Source: Rhodococcus oryzae
Lineage (GTDB): Bacteria; Actinomycetota; Actinomycetes; Mycobacteriales; Mycobacteriaceae
DNA: 64,000 bases
Direction: 5' to 3'
NCBI RefSeq assembly: GCF_005049235.1
Contig: NZ_SUMD01000014.1
Location: 31,032 to 95,031 of the forward strand
A program made the translations under genes and the position numbers. Positions 10,717 to 20,481 of this stretch are shown one piece after another; the first letter of the stretch is position 1; the number at the start of each line of letters is the position of its first letter. The notes under the pieces were generated by a model, which was not told the origin of the DNA, ran no database searches, and saw only the letters and a list, made by a program, of their open reading frames with translations.

Positions 10717-11274
10717 ATGACCACCACGACCAGCAACGCCGATCTCTACCGGCGGCTCGCCGCCGAACTGACCCGCCGCGCCGAAGCCGTACCCGCCGAT
10801 CACTGGGACAACCCCTCCCCCTGCGAGGGCTGGACCGCAAGGGACGTGCTCCGGCACGTCATCGAGACCCAGTCCTTCCCGGTCAACGCGGCGGGCATGA
10901 CGCTCCCGCCGGTCCCCGACGTCGCTGCCGATCCCGTCGGGGCCTGGACGCAGACCCGCGACGCCGTGCAGGAGATCCTCGACGATCCCGAGCGCGCCGA
11001 TCGTGAATACGAGGGGCAGATGGGCACGGCGAAGGTCGCCGACACCTTCGGCTCCTTCTACACCTTCGACCTGGTGGTGCACGGCTGGGACATCGCGAAG
11101 GCGACCGGCGCCGACACGGCCATCGCTCCCGCGGACCTGGCGATGCTCGCCCGTTTCGCCGAGCGGATGGGCGAGGCCCTGCACGGACCCGGGGTCTGCG
11201 GCCCCGCAATCGCGGTTCCCGCCGACGCGGACGAGCAGACGCGGGTCCTCGGTCTGCTCGGCAGGCGCGCCTGA
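10717..11274 (+). CDS. TIGR03086-type DinB-like / mycothiol-dependent isomerase-fold protein
   Basis: A 185-residue protein of the actinobacterial TIGR03086 group, related to the mycothiol-dependent maleylpyruvate isomerase (DinB) fold. Visible family stretches are PSPCEGWTARDVLRHVIE near residue 33 and DLVVHGWDIAKATG near residue 117. The histidines there are the usual metal ligands of this fold. Members are thought to act as small-thiol transferases, but no substrate can be assigned. ATG 10717 has GGAG 6 bases upstream. It is a single-gene unit between the tRNA terminator and the micropeptide genes. Confidence 0.75.
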   Translation: MTTTTSNADLYRRLAAELTRRAEAVPADHWDNPSPCEGWTARDVLRHVIETQSFPVNAAGMTLPPVPDVAADPVGAWTQTRDAVQEILDDPERADREYEGQMGTAKVADTFGSFYTFDLVVHGWDIAKATGADTAIAPADLAMLARFAERMGEALHGPGVCGPAIAVPADADEQTRVLGLLGRRA

Positions 11275-11397
11275 GTCACCCCGGGGCCCTGTGACGGTCG
11301 ACACTCTGTGAAGGACGCCGCCCGGGCCGGAACCCGCGTGACCACGGCGATCGATCCAACCCCGGACGCACGCAGTCGATGACCGCTTCGCTCGCAC

Positions 11398-11434
11398 TGC
11401 GCGGCGCAGGACCCTTCATTACCGTCCGCGATGC
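11398..11434 (+). promoter_or_regulatory. Promoter block 1 of the micropeptide pair
   Basis: This 37-bp block matches the block at 11882-11918 in 26 of 37 ungapped positions, ending in the shared GTCCGCGATGC. TACCGT (11420-11425) fits the TANNNT -10 pattern. The start codon lies about 40 bases downstream of the block. Confidence 0.55.
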
Positions 11435-11473
11435 GTCGGCCGTCGGCGCACAGTCCACTCGGGAGGAACCACC

Positions 11474-11596
11474 ATGGCAGACACCGGCAGCTCCGTACTC
11501 GACACCGGCGCCGCGACCGCCGTCGACATCGAGGGCATCCTCGGCACCACGATCAAGGCCGTGCTCGACACGTTGAACAACGTGACCATCAGCTGA
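11474..11596 (+). CDS. Micropeptide 1 (40 aa), PorA/PorH-like size class
   Basis: A short ORF of 41 codons with a strong GGGAGGAA ribosome site 6 bases before its ATG. It has its own promoter-like block upstream and a strong terminator 20 bases after its stop. The peptide has no signal sequence or cysteine. It starts MADTGSSVLDTG and continues with an amphipathic stretch EGILGTTIKAVLDTLNNV. The start and the motif DTGSS are shared with the second micropeptide. Size and make-up recall the PorA/PorH cell-wall channel peptides of Corynebacterium, but no sequence identity is claimed. It could also be another kind of small secreted or membrane peptide. Confidence 0.6.
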   Translation: MADTGSSVLDTGAATAVDIEGILGTTIKAVLDTLNNVTIS

Positions 11597-11615
11597 CGTT
11601 CACTCACCCAAGATA

Positions 11616-11650
11616 GGCCCCGCCCAACAGTTTTCGGGCGGGGCCCTTTC
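11616..11650 (+). terminator. Terminator after micropeptide 1
   Basis: A perfect 10-bp G+C stem (11616-11625 with 11636-11645), with a loop rich in T, is followed by CTTTCG. Confidence 0.8.
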
Positions 11651-11881
11651 GCTTCCGAGCCAGAAGCGACGAACAACAGTGCCCATCAACTGATTTCAGC
11701 TTCCATGACGCACCGCCGAAATTCACCCGGACGGCGGGGGCGGATGCCATCTCCGACTACCGGCGACCATTCGGACCCGCTTCTACATGAACTGTTCATG
11801 CTCCGGAAGAGTTGCAGCACAGGTTGTTTCCCACAGCTTTGGCCGACGTTAACCGAACAGAAACCCTGCGATTTCAAGGGA

Positions 11882-11918
11882 TGCGCGCGCGCAGAACCTC
11901 CGATACAGTCCGCGATGC
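11882..11918 (+). promoter_or_regulatory. Promoter block 2 of the micropeptide pair
   Basis: Second copy of the 37-bp block. TACAGT (11904-11909) fits TANNNT, and the downstream GTCCGCGATGC is identical to copy 1. The ATG lies 35 bases after the block. Confidence 0.55.
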
Positions 11919-11952
11919 AGATCGAACGACACAGACTTCCTGGAGGAATCCC

Positions 11953-12081
11953 ATGGCAAACTTCACCCCCATCGCAGACGCGGGCGCCGACACCGGCAGC
12001 AGCGGAATCGACGTCATCTCCGAGGTCCTCTCCGGCGCGGGCGGCATCTTCGGCAGCCTGGTCGGTGCCTTCAGCAGCTGA
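11953..12081 (+). CDS. Micropeptide 2 (42 aa), paralogous unit
   Basis: A short ORF of 43 codons with GGAGGAA 6 bases before the ATG, its own promoter block and a following hairpin. The peptide carries DTGSS at residues 13-17, then a glycine/serine-rich hydrophobic C-terminal half ending SGAGGIFGSLVGAFSS. It has no cysteine or cleavable signal. The glycine-rich hydrophobic helix resembles the general character of corynebacterial PorA. Promoter, ribosome site, size and DTGSS motif are all shared with micropeptide 1, so the two are probably a duplicated unit that has diverged. Confidence 0.62.
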   Translation: MANFTPIADAGADTGSSGIDVISEVLSGAGGIFGSLVGAFSS

Positions 12082-12101
12082 GCCCCCTCAGTTGCGCGGC
12101 C

Positions 12102-12131
12102 TCGGCCCCCGTCCATCCGGGCGGGGGCCGA
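12102..12131 (+). terminator. Terminator after micropeptide 2
   Basis: A 10-bp perfect stem TCGGCCCCCG (12102-12111) with CGGGGGCCGA (12122-12131) lies 20 bases after the stop. Confidence 0.7.
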
Positions 12132-12183
12132 CGGCGCACCCGGACCCGTCCGGGCGGGCGTCCCCACTCGTTAGGCTGACGTC

Positions 12184-13110
12184 ATGCCACAGTCGGCCCC
12201 GAGCGGTGCAGGTTCAAGTGGGGCCGGACGGTTCGCCCCGAGCCCGTCCGGCGACCTGCACCTCGGCAACCTCCGAACCGCGATGCTGGCGTGGCTGTTC
12301 GCCCGCTCCACCGGCCGGAGATTCCTGATGCGAATCGAGGACCTCGACCGGGTGCGGGCAGGCGCCGAAACGCGACAGCTCGACGACCTCGCGGCCCTGG
12401 GGCTGGACTGGGACGGTCCGATCGTCCGGCAGTCGGAGCGCTTGGCGCGCTACGACGCCGCCATCGACGAACTCACCGCCGCCGGCAGCACCTACGAATG
12501 TTTCTGCACCAGAAGAGAAATCCAGCAGGCCGTCTCGGCGCCGCACGGACCGGACGGTCACTACCCCGGTACCTGCCGCGACCTGAGCGCCGCGGAGATC
12601 GCGACCAAGCACGACTCGGGCAGGCCCCCGGCCATCCGGCTGCGCGCGGAGATCACCGAGTTCGCGATCGAGGACGAGCTGCACGGCCGCTACACCGGCG
12701 CCATCGACGACGTGGTGCTCCGGCGCGGCGACGGCATCCCGGCCTACAACCTGGCTGTGGTGGTCGACGACGCAGAGCAGGGCGTCGACCAGGTGGTGCG
12801 CGGGGACGACCTGCTCTCCTCCGCGCCGCGACAGGCCTACCTGGCATCGCTGCTCTCACTGATCGTGCCGCGCTACGCGCATGTCCCACTGGCACTCAAT
12901 TCGGACGGTAAGCGGTTGGCCAAACGCGACGGCGCCGTCACGCTGGCCGACCAGCGGGCCCTGGGTCGCACCCCCGACGAGGTGCGGGGAATCCTGGCCG
13001 CCTCCCTCGGAATGGCCGAAGCAGGCGACAAGCCCGGACTGGACGAGTTACTTCGAGGTTTCGATCCCGTCGCGCTCCCGCGAACCCCCTGGGTATTCGC
13101 GGATCTTTAA
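12184..13110 (+). CDS. gluQ: Glutamyl-queuosine tRNA(Asp) synthetase
   Basis: A 308-residue truncated glutamyl-tRNA synthetase paralogue. It has the HIGH-like HLGN in GRFAPSPSGDLHLGN near residue 20, a zinc-site pattern (CFCTRRE near residue 103 and YPGTCRDL near residue 123) and the KMSKS-like KRLAKRDG near residue 240. It lacks the anticodon-binding domain, as expected of GluQRS. It attaches glutamate to the cyclopentene ring of queuosine-34 in tRNA-Asp. ATG 12184 follows the micropeptide terminator. Two further queuosine genes lie within 6 kb. The gene is usually named gluQ or yadB. Confidence 0.92.
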   Translation: MPQSAPSGAGSSGAGRFAPSPSGDLHLGNLRTAMLAWLFARSTGRRFLMRIEDLDRVRAGAETRQLDDLAALGLDWDGPIVRQSERLARYDAAIDELTAAGSTYECFCTRREIQQAVSAPHGPDGHYPGTCRDLSAAEIATKHDSGRPPAIRLRAEITEFAIEDELHGRYTGAIDDVVLRRGDGIPAYNLAVVVDDAEQGVDQVVRGDDLLSSAPRQAYLASLLSLIVPRYAHVPLALNSDGKRLAKRDGAVTLADQRALGRTPDEVRGILAASLGMAEAGDKPGLDELLRGFDPVALPRTPWVFADL

Positions 13111-13247
13111 TGGATGTTTGCGCAATCGAAACGTATTCGGCGAACGGCAGGGTACCGGGCAATGGGGATCGCACGTAGGGTCACTAAGCACTGTGTATGA
13201 CGAGCACCGTTGAATGGCAGCAATCAGACCGTATCCGAGGGGAAAAC

Positions 13248-13769
13248 ATGACCACCGGTGGATTTGATCAGAACCAGAACCAACCAGGCGAGCCGTCCTA
13301 CCCGACTCCGCCACAATTCAATGACCAGGTGGCGGGCGGCGCATTCCCTGGCGGCGCCGAACCCGGCAGCCTCGGGGTTCGGTTCGGCGCGCGGCTCGTC
13401 GACTACATCCTGGTCGGAGTCGTCACCTGGATCCTGCTGATCGCTTTCGGCGTCACCGACAACATCGCCATCAGCGGATTGGTCTCGGGCATCCTGACGT
13501 TCGCGTATTTCGTGGTCTTCGACATCAGGGGCTGGACCCCGGGCAAGAAGATGCTCGGACTGAGCGTGCGCGGTCCCGGCGGCGGCAACCCGACCCCGCA
13601 GCAGGCCTCCATCCGTGAGGCGTTCAACCTGCTCAACATCATCCCGTTCATCGGCGGGTTGCTGAGCCTGATCGCGGTCATCGTGATCGCGGTGACCATC
13701 AATTCGAGCCCCACCAAGCAGGGCAAGCACGACGAACTGGCAGGCGGAACCCAGGTCGTCAGGGGCTGA
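13248..13769 (+). CDS. RDD family membrane protein
   Basis: A 173-residue protein with a proline/glutamine-rich N-terminal 45 residues. The RDD domain follows: GVRFGARLVDYILVG with a first membrane helix, a second helix near residue 80, FDIRGWTPGKKMLGLSVR, and a final helix near residue 145. Membrane helices number three or four. The function of RDD proteins is not well established; some act as ion antiporters. ATG 13248 has GAGGGG just upstream; an earlier ATG 17 codons upstream has no ribosome site. It lies 90 bases before another proline-rich membrane protein and may share its transcript. Confidence 0.8.
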   Translation: MTTGGFDQNQNQPGEPSYPTPPQFNDQVAGGAFPGGAEPGSLGVRFGARLVDYILVGVVTWILLIAFGVTDNIAISGLVSGILTFAYFVVFDIRGWTPGKKMLGLSVRGPGGGNPTPQQASIREAFNLLNIIPFIGGLLSLIAVIVIAVTINSSPTKQGKHDELAGGTQVVRG

Positions 13770-13859
13770 TCGATCACCGCACGACCCATTTTCACCCGAA
13801 TCCGCCGTTGTTCGAGTTCGGGACGCACCACAACTCAACCGCACAAAAGAAGGAAGACT

Positions 13860-14900
13860 GTGAGCGAAAACCCACCGACCGGCCGGCCTGGCAACGAGGG
13901 CACCCCGGACAATCCGATTCCGCCGCAGAATCCGCCTGCCGGCGGGTACCCGCCGCCGCCCGGATACCCGCAGCCCGGCGCCACCCCGCCTCCCGGCGGC
14001 TACCCGCCCCCGCCCGGTGGCTATCCCCCGCCGCCCGGATACCCGCAGCAGGGCGCGCCGCAGCCCGGTTACCCGCAGCAGGGCGCGCCGCAGCCCGGCG
14101 GTTACCCGCCCCCGCCCGGATACCAGCAGGGCGGCACCCCCAACATGCCCGGCGGCTACCCGCCGCCCCCCGGATACGGCGCGGGCGAAGGCGGCTATCC
14201 CCCGCCGCCCGGGTACGGCGCGGACGCGTTCTCGGCCCCCGGTTTCGGCGGCCCCGGCGGCACCCCGCAGCTCACGGTCGGTGACGCGCTCGGCTACTCC
14301 TGGAACAAGTTCAAGGCCAACGCCGGGATCTGGATCGGCATCGTGCTGATCGCCGCCGTCATCGAGGTGGTGCTCAGCCTGATCTTCAACACCGGGAACA
14401 CCTCGGGCGACTTCTCCTCGGCCTTCACGGTGTGGGGCATCTTCGGCACCATCGTCACCACCGTCGTGGGATACCTCATCCAGGCCGCCATGATCCGCGG
14501 CGCCCTGCACGAGGTGGACGGCAACAAGCCGGCGATCGGCTCGTTCTTCCAGTTCAACAACGTCGGCGCGATCATCCTCGCCAGCGTCATCGTCGGTGTG
14601 CTGTCCGCGATCGGCTTCGTGCTGCTGATCATCCCGGGCCTGATCATCGTGTTCCTGACCTGGTGGACGCTGCAGTTCGTGATCGACCAGAACCAGGACG
14701 CGATCACCGCGATCAAGTCGAGCTTCAGCGCCATCTCGCAGAACGTCGGAGCCCTGCTGCTCCTCGCGCTGGCGTTGGTCGGCATCAACATCGTGGGCGC
14801 GCTGCTGTGCGGCCTCGGCCTCCTGGTGACCATCCCGCTGACCGTCATCGCCTCCACGTACGCCTACCGCGTGGTGGTCAGGGGCCCGATCGCACCCTGA
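13860..14900 (+). CDS. Proline/glycine/tyrosine-rich N-terminal, multi-pass membrane protein
   Basis: A 346-residue protein. Residues 15-130 are a low-complexity stretch of PPPGY, PQQGAPQ and GGYPPPP units. Residues 145-340 carry about five or six hydrophobic helices (near 155-178, 188-215, 235-262 and 295-335). The membrane half resembles the large family of actinobacterial glycerophosphodiester-phosphodiesterase-like membrane domains. No function is known; the PGY-rich tail may mediate protein interaction or clustering at the membrane. The start is GTG 13860 after AAGGAAG. The preceding RDD protein also has a proline/glutamine-rich start, which suggests a functional pair. Confidence 0.78.
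   Translation: MSENPPTGRPGNEGTPDNPIPPQNPPAGGYPPPPGYPQPGATPPPGGYPPPPGGYPPPPGYPQQGAPQPGYPQQGAPQPGGYPPPPGYQQGGTPNMPGGYPPPPGYGAGEGGYPPPPGYGADAFSAPGFGGPGGTPQLTVGDALGYSWNKFKANAGIWIGIVLIAAVIEVVLSLIFNTGNTSGDFSSAFTVWGIFGTIVTTVVGYLIQAAMIRGALHEVDGNKPAIGSFFQFNNVGAIILASVIVGVLSAIGFVLLIIPGLIIVFLTWWTLQFVIDQNQDAITAIKSSFSAISQNVGALLLLALALVGINIVGALLCGLGLLVTIPLTVIASTYAYRVVVRGPIAP
14041..14098 (+). repeat. Tandem 30-bp repeat in the PGY-rich coding region
   Basis: Bases 14041-14070 and 14071-14100 are a direct tandem duplication identical over the first 28 positions. They encode two copies of the YPQQGAPQPG unit. Confidence 0.85.
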
Positions 14901-14927
14901 TCCGGACAATCGGACAAACCGCGCACC

Positions 14928-14979
14928 CGCCGCAGGGCGCGAGCTCCTCCCACCAGGGTCGAGGTCGCGCCCTGCGGCG
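14928..14979 (+). terminator. Terminator before the YhhQ gene
   Basis: A perfect 15-bp stem, 14928-14942 with 14965-14979, around a 22-nt loop, lies after the membrane protein gene. It separates that gene from the queuosine precursor transporter. Confidence 0.7.
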
Positions 14980-15000
14980 TTGTGATGCTTGGATGGCGTC

Positions 15001-15735
15001 GTGACAGTGTCAGAGCACGCCGAGAAGAACCCCGAGCACGCGACCTTCGCGCACGTCAGTCGCGGCTACTACCCCACGATCGTGGCGCTCTTCACCGCCG
15101 TGTTGCTGATCTCGAATATCTGCGCCACCAAGGGGGTGGCCTTCTTCGCGGGTGAAGAACTCAGCGTCGGCCCGCTGCAGATCCTGCCGATCATCACCGA
15201 CGGCGGGTTCTTCCTCTTCCCGATGGCATACATCCTCGGCGACGTGCTCAGTGAGGTGTACGGCTTCAAGGCCACTCGGCGGGCCATCTACCTGGGCTTC
15301 GGCGCCATGATCCTGGCTTCCGCCTGCTTCTGGCTGCTGCTGGAGCTGCCGTCCGCGGACTTCTATGTCAACCAGGCGTCCCTCGAGGCAGTGGTGGGGG
15401 TGTACCCCCGGCTGCTGCTGGCAGGCCTGGCCGGGTACCTCGTCGGCCAGTTGCTGAACTCGCTGGTGATGGTGACCATCAAGGAGCGCACCAAGGAGAA
15501 GCACCTGTGGGCGCGGCTGATCGGGTCGACCGTGGTCGGCGAATTCGCCGACACCCTGATCTTCTGCGCCATCGCGGCGGGCGCGATCGGGATCAGCACG
15601 TGGGGCGACTTCTTCAACTACCTGATCGTCGGCTTCCTGTGGAAGACGCTGGTCGAGGTGCTGGTCATGCCGATCACCTACCGCGCGATCGCCTACGTCA
15701 AGAAGCACGAACCGACCTACGTGATCGCGAGCTGA
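15001..15735 (+). CDS. yhhQ: Queuosine precursor transporter (YhhQ/QPTR family)
   Basis: A protein of about 244 residues with six likely membrane helices. It matches the YhhQ/QPTR family: LLISNICATKGVAFF near residue 30, DGGFFLFPMAYILGDVLSEVYGF near 65, and EFADTLIFCAIA near 180. YhhQ imports 7-deazaguanine queuosine precursors. GTG 15001 is favoured because GGA lies 8 bases upstream; ATG 14989 is an alternative. Lying between gluQRS and tgt, it points to salvage of a queuosine base or precursor. No queC, queD, queE, queF or queG genes are in the window. Confidence 0.88.
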   Translation: MTVSEHAEKNPEHATFAHVSRGYYPTIVALFTAVLLISNICATKGVAFFAGEELSVGPLQILPIITDGGFFLFPMAYILGDVLSEVYGFKATRRAIYLGFGAMILASACFWLLLELPSADFYVNQASLEAVVGVYPRLLLAGLAGYLVGQLLNSLVMVTIKERTKEKHLWARLIGSTVVGEFADTLIFCAIAAGAIGISTWGDFFNYLIVGFLWKTLVEVLVMPITYRAIAYVKKHEPTYVIAS

Positions 15736-15739
15736 CCGC

Positions 15740-16582
15740 TCACCGGAAGGCGTCGACGTTGCGCGCCGCCCACTCGGCGAAGGTGCGCGGCGGGCGGCCG
15801 AGGAGCCCCTCGAGGTCCCGGCTGACCTGCTGTTCGACCGGCATCGGCGCGCCGAGGACGTCGAGGGTGCCGTCCACCACCGGCTCCGGCATGAACTGCA
15901 GCATCTGCGCCCTCGCCTCGTCGCGGCTCTGCGCGGCGAATCCGACCGGCTCGCCGAGCGCCTGACCGATCGCCGCGGACCGCTGACGCGGCGAGACCGG
16001 CGCCGGCCCGGTGAGTACGTAGGTGCGGCCTGCGTGGCCCGCCTCGCGCAGGACCGCGGCGGCGGCCTCCGCGAGGTCGGCCGGGTCGACGTCCGGCAGT
16101 CCGACGTCGCCGAACGGCGCGGCGACCCGACGGTGCGAACGGACCGCCTCGGCCCACGCGAACGCGTTGGAGGCAAAGCCTGCCGGCCGTAGGACCGTCC
16201 ACTCCATGCCCGACCCCTGGACCGCGGTCTCGAATGCCCGGAGTCCCGCATGCGAGGGCGCATCCGGCCGGGTCCCCGCAACCTGTGAAGACAACAGGAC
16301 CACTCGGCGAACCCCGCCCGCATGCGCGACGTCGAGGATCCGGCTCGGGTTCACGCCGGCCGCGAGGACCTCCCCGGAAACGAGCAGGAACAGCGCGTCC
16401 GCTCCCTCGACCGCGGCCCCGAGACTGTCCGGTTCGGTGAGATCCGCCTGCCGGTGCCGGACCCCGATGGGGACCGCGTCCGCCGACCCCCGAGAGACCG
16501 CGGTGACCCGCTCACCCGCCGCGGCCAGGGCCCCCACCAGCGGCACGCCCACGTTCCCCGTCGCTCCCGTTACCACGATCAT
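15740..16582 (-). CDS. NmrA-like NAD(P)H-binding protein
   Basis: A 280-residue atypical SDR. It opens with MIVVTGATGNVGVPLVGAL (G-x-x-G-x-x-G) and continues in NmrA/quinone-reductase-2 style. It lacks a clear Y-x-x-x-K pair, so it may act as a redox-sensing or reductase protein; the substrate is unknown. ATG 16582 has AAGGGGAG about 6 bases upstream. It is divergent from a TetR gene, and a symmetric operator lies between the two starts, so it is the likely target of that repressor. Confidence 0.78.
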   Translation of the reverse strand: MIVVTGATGNVGVPLVGALAAAGERVTAVSRGSADAVPIGVRHRQADLTEPDSLGAAVEGADALFLLVSGEVLAAGVNPSRILDVAHAGGVRRVVLLSSQVAGTRPDAPSHAGLRAFETAVQGSGMEWTVLRPAGFASNAFAWAEAVRSHRRVAAPFGDVGLPDVDPADLAEAAAAVLREAGHAGRTYVLTGPAPVSPRQRSAAIGQALGEPVGFAAQSRDEARAQMLQFMPEPVVDGTLDVLGAPMPVEQQVSRDLEGLLGRPPRTFAEWAARNVDAFR

Positions 16583-16641
16583 GTACCGCTCCCCTTCGTC
16601 GTTTCCCGAGGTCACACGCGTCGGACGACGCCCCTCGCGAG

Positions 16642-16661
16642 TTAGTTAGTTGACTAACTAA
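16642..16661. promoter_or_regulatory. Operator O1 of the TetR/NmrA-like pair
   Basis: TTAGTTAGT-TG-ACTAACTAA is a perfect 9-bp inverted repeat with a 2-base centre, 59 bases upstream of the NmrA-like ATG. A near copy lies at 16698-16717. Confidence 0.75.
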
Positions 16662-16692
16662 TCTGAAGATAGCTGTTGGTGACGCGGCTGTC

Positions 16693-16705
16693 TATAGTTA
16701 GTCAG

Positions 16706-16717
<12 letters not shown>
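16693..16717 (+). promoter_or_regulatory. TATAGT -10 box and operator O2 over the TetR start codon
   Basis: TATAGT (16693-16698) lies 7 bases before GTG 16706, which fits a leaderless transcript. TTAGTCAGG-TG-ACTGACTCA (16698-16717) aligns with O1 at 16 of 20 positions and covers the start codon. Confidence 0.6.
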
Positions 16718-18546
<1,829 letters not shown>

Positions 18547-18555
18547 TCAGCCCGT

Positions 18556-20481
18556 TCACACGGCCGCCTCGGCCGGTCCGACGAACTGGCTGTTGTAGAG
18601 CTCGAAGTACGCCCCGCGCCGGGCGAGCAGTTCCTCGTGGGTGCCCTGCTCGACGATATGGCCCTCCTCCATCACCACGATCAGGTGCGCATCGCGGATG
18701 GTCGAGAGTCGGTGCGCGATGACGAAACTCGTCCGGTCGCTGCGCAGCGCCGCGGTCGCGTGCTGGACGAGAAGCTCGGTGCGGGTGTCCACCGAGCTGG
18801 TGGCCTCGTCGAGGATCAGGATCGACGGTTGCGACAGGAACGCCCGCGCGATCGTGATGAGCTGCTTCTCGCCCGCGCTGACATTGCCGCCCTCCTCGTC
18901 GATGACGGTGTCGTATCCCGCGGGCAGCGAGTGCACGAAACGGTCCACGTAGCTCATCCGGGCCGCCTCGCGAATCTGCGCCTCGGTGGCGTCGGGGTGG
19001 CCGTAGGCGATGTTCTCCCGGATGGTGCCGCCGAACAACCAGGTGTCCTGCAGCACCATCCCGATGCGGGACCGCAGGTCGTCGCGCGACATGGTGGTGA
19101 TGTCGGTGCCGTCCAACCTGATTCGCCCCGAGTCCACCTCGTAGAACCGCATGATCAGGTTCACCAGGGTGGTCTTGCCTGCCCCGGTCGGACCCACGAT
19201 CGCCACCATGTGTCCCGGCTCGGCGGTCAGCGACAGGTTCTCGATGAGCGGCTGCTCCTCCTTGTAGCGGAACGACACGTTCTCGAACTCGACGTGGCCA
19301 CGGCGGACCAGCGGCGTCGCGGGCGACGCGGGGTCCGGCGACTGCTCGTCCTCGTCGAGAAGCGCGAAGACCCGCTCGGCGGACGCGACGCCGGACTGCA
19401 TCAGGTTGGTCATGGCGCCGATCTGGGTGAGCGGCTGGGTGAACTGACGCGAGTACTGGATGAAGGCCTGCACGTCGCCGAGGCTCATCGACCCGGACGC
19501 CACCCGCATGCCGCCGACGACCGCGACGGCCACGTAGTTGAGGTTGCCGAGGAAGTTGATCGCGGGCATCACCATGCCCGAGATGAACTGGGCCTGGAAA
19601 CCGGACTGGTAGAGCTGCTCGTTCCGCTCGTCGAAGGCTGCCCCGACCTCGCGCTGGCGGCCGAACGCGGTCACCAGCTCGTGCCCGGTGAAGGACTCCT
19701 CGATCTGCGCGTTCAGCGCGCCCGTGGTGGTCCACTGCGCGACGAAGTGCTTCTGCGACCGCTTCGCGATCAGCGTGGTCGCCAGCACCGACAGCGGCAC
19801 GGTTGCCACCGCGACCATCGCCAGCAGCGGCGAGATCCACAGCATCATGGCCAGGATGCCGATCACCGAGAGCACGGACGTCAACAGCTGGCTGATCGTC
19901 TGCTGGACGGTCTGGGCGATGTTGTCGATGTCGTTGGTGACGCGGCTGAGCAGGTCGCCGCGGGGGTTGGTGTCGAAGTAGCGCAACGGCAGCCGGTGGA
20001 TCTTCTCCTCGACGTCCGCGCGCAGCCGCATGATGGTGCGCTGCACCACGATGTTGAGCACGTAGCCCTGCACCCAGCTGAACAGCGAGGCCGCCAGGTA
20101 GATCACGAGCACGACGGCGAGCACCCGGCCGAGCGCGCCGAAGTCGATCCCGGTGCCGGGCACCACGTCCATCGAGGACACCATGTCCGCGAAGGTGTTC
20201 TGCCCCTGTGCCCGCAGCTCGTCGACGGCCTGGTCCTTGGTGAGGCCAGCGGGCAGCTGCCTGCCGACGACGCCGTCGAAGATGATGTTGGTGGCGTGCC
20301 CGAGGATCTTCGGGGCCACCACGCTGAGCACCACGCTCATCGCCGCCAGCACGAGGACCAGCCCGACCGCGAACTTGTCCGGGGACAGGCGCTTGAGCAG
20401 ACGCCGGGCGGACGGACCGAAGTCCATCGGCTTCTTCGACGGCGGGCCCGCGGCGGCCATCGGGCCGCGCATCGCGCTCAC
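18556..20481 (-). CDS. ABC exporter half-transporter B (fused membrane and ATPase domains)
   Basis: A 641-residue type I exporter half. Six membrane helices lie in residues 30-340 and the ATPase domain follows: Walker [10 protein letters not shown], signature VSAGEKQ (degenerate LSGGQ), Walker [11 protein letters not shown] with the catalytic glutamate, and H-loop AHR. The GTG start at 20481 lies within the stop codon of the upstream half (GTGA overlap), so the two are translated together. It resembles the Rv1272c/Rv1273c-type pairs of mycobacteria; the transported substrate is not known. Its degenerate signature would pair with the degenerate Walker B of the partner. Confidence 0.9.
   Translation of the reverse strand: MSAMRGPMAAAGPPSKKPMDFGPSARRLLKRLSPDKFAVGLVLVLAAMSVVLSVVAPKILGHATNIIFDGVVGRQLPAGLTKDQAVDELRAQGQNTFADMVSSMDVVPGTGIDFGALGRVLAVVLVIYLAASLFSWVQGYVLNIVVQRTIMRLRADVEEKIHRLPLRYFDTNPRGDLLSRVTNDIDNIAQTVQQTISQLLTSVLSVIGILAMMLWISPLLAMVAVATVPLSVLATTLIAKRSQKHFVAQWTTTGALNAQIEESFTGHELVTAFGRQREVGAAFDERNEQLYQSGFQAQFISGMVMPAINFLGNLNYVAVAVVGGMRVASGSMSLGDVQAFIQYSRQFTQPLTQIGAMTNLMQSGVASAERVFALLDEDEQSPDPASPATPLVRRGHVEFENVSFRYKEEQPLIENLSLTAEPGHMVAIVGPTGAGKTTLVNLIMRFYEVDSGRIRLDGTDITTMSRDDLRSRIGMVLQDTWLFGGTIRENIAYGHPDATEAQIREAARMSYVDRFVHSLPAGYDTVIDEEGGNVSAGEKQLITIARAFLSQPSILILDEATSSVDTRTELLVQHATAALRSDRTSFVIAHRLSTIRDAHLIVVMEEGHIVEQGTHEELLARRGAYFELYNSQFVGPAEAAV

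Noticed and set aside
13900..14240. Possible CRISPR or intergenic repeat array
   Set aside because: The repeats are in frame within one gene and encode PPPGY units; there are no unique spacers.
13224..14909. Long open frame on the minus strand (over 500 codons)
   Set aside because: It is antisense to the RDD and PGY-rich membrane protein genes and has the biased Arg/Asp/His-rich composition of high-G+C shadow frames; no ribosome site or family resemblance.
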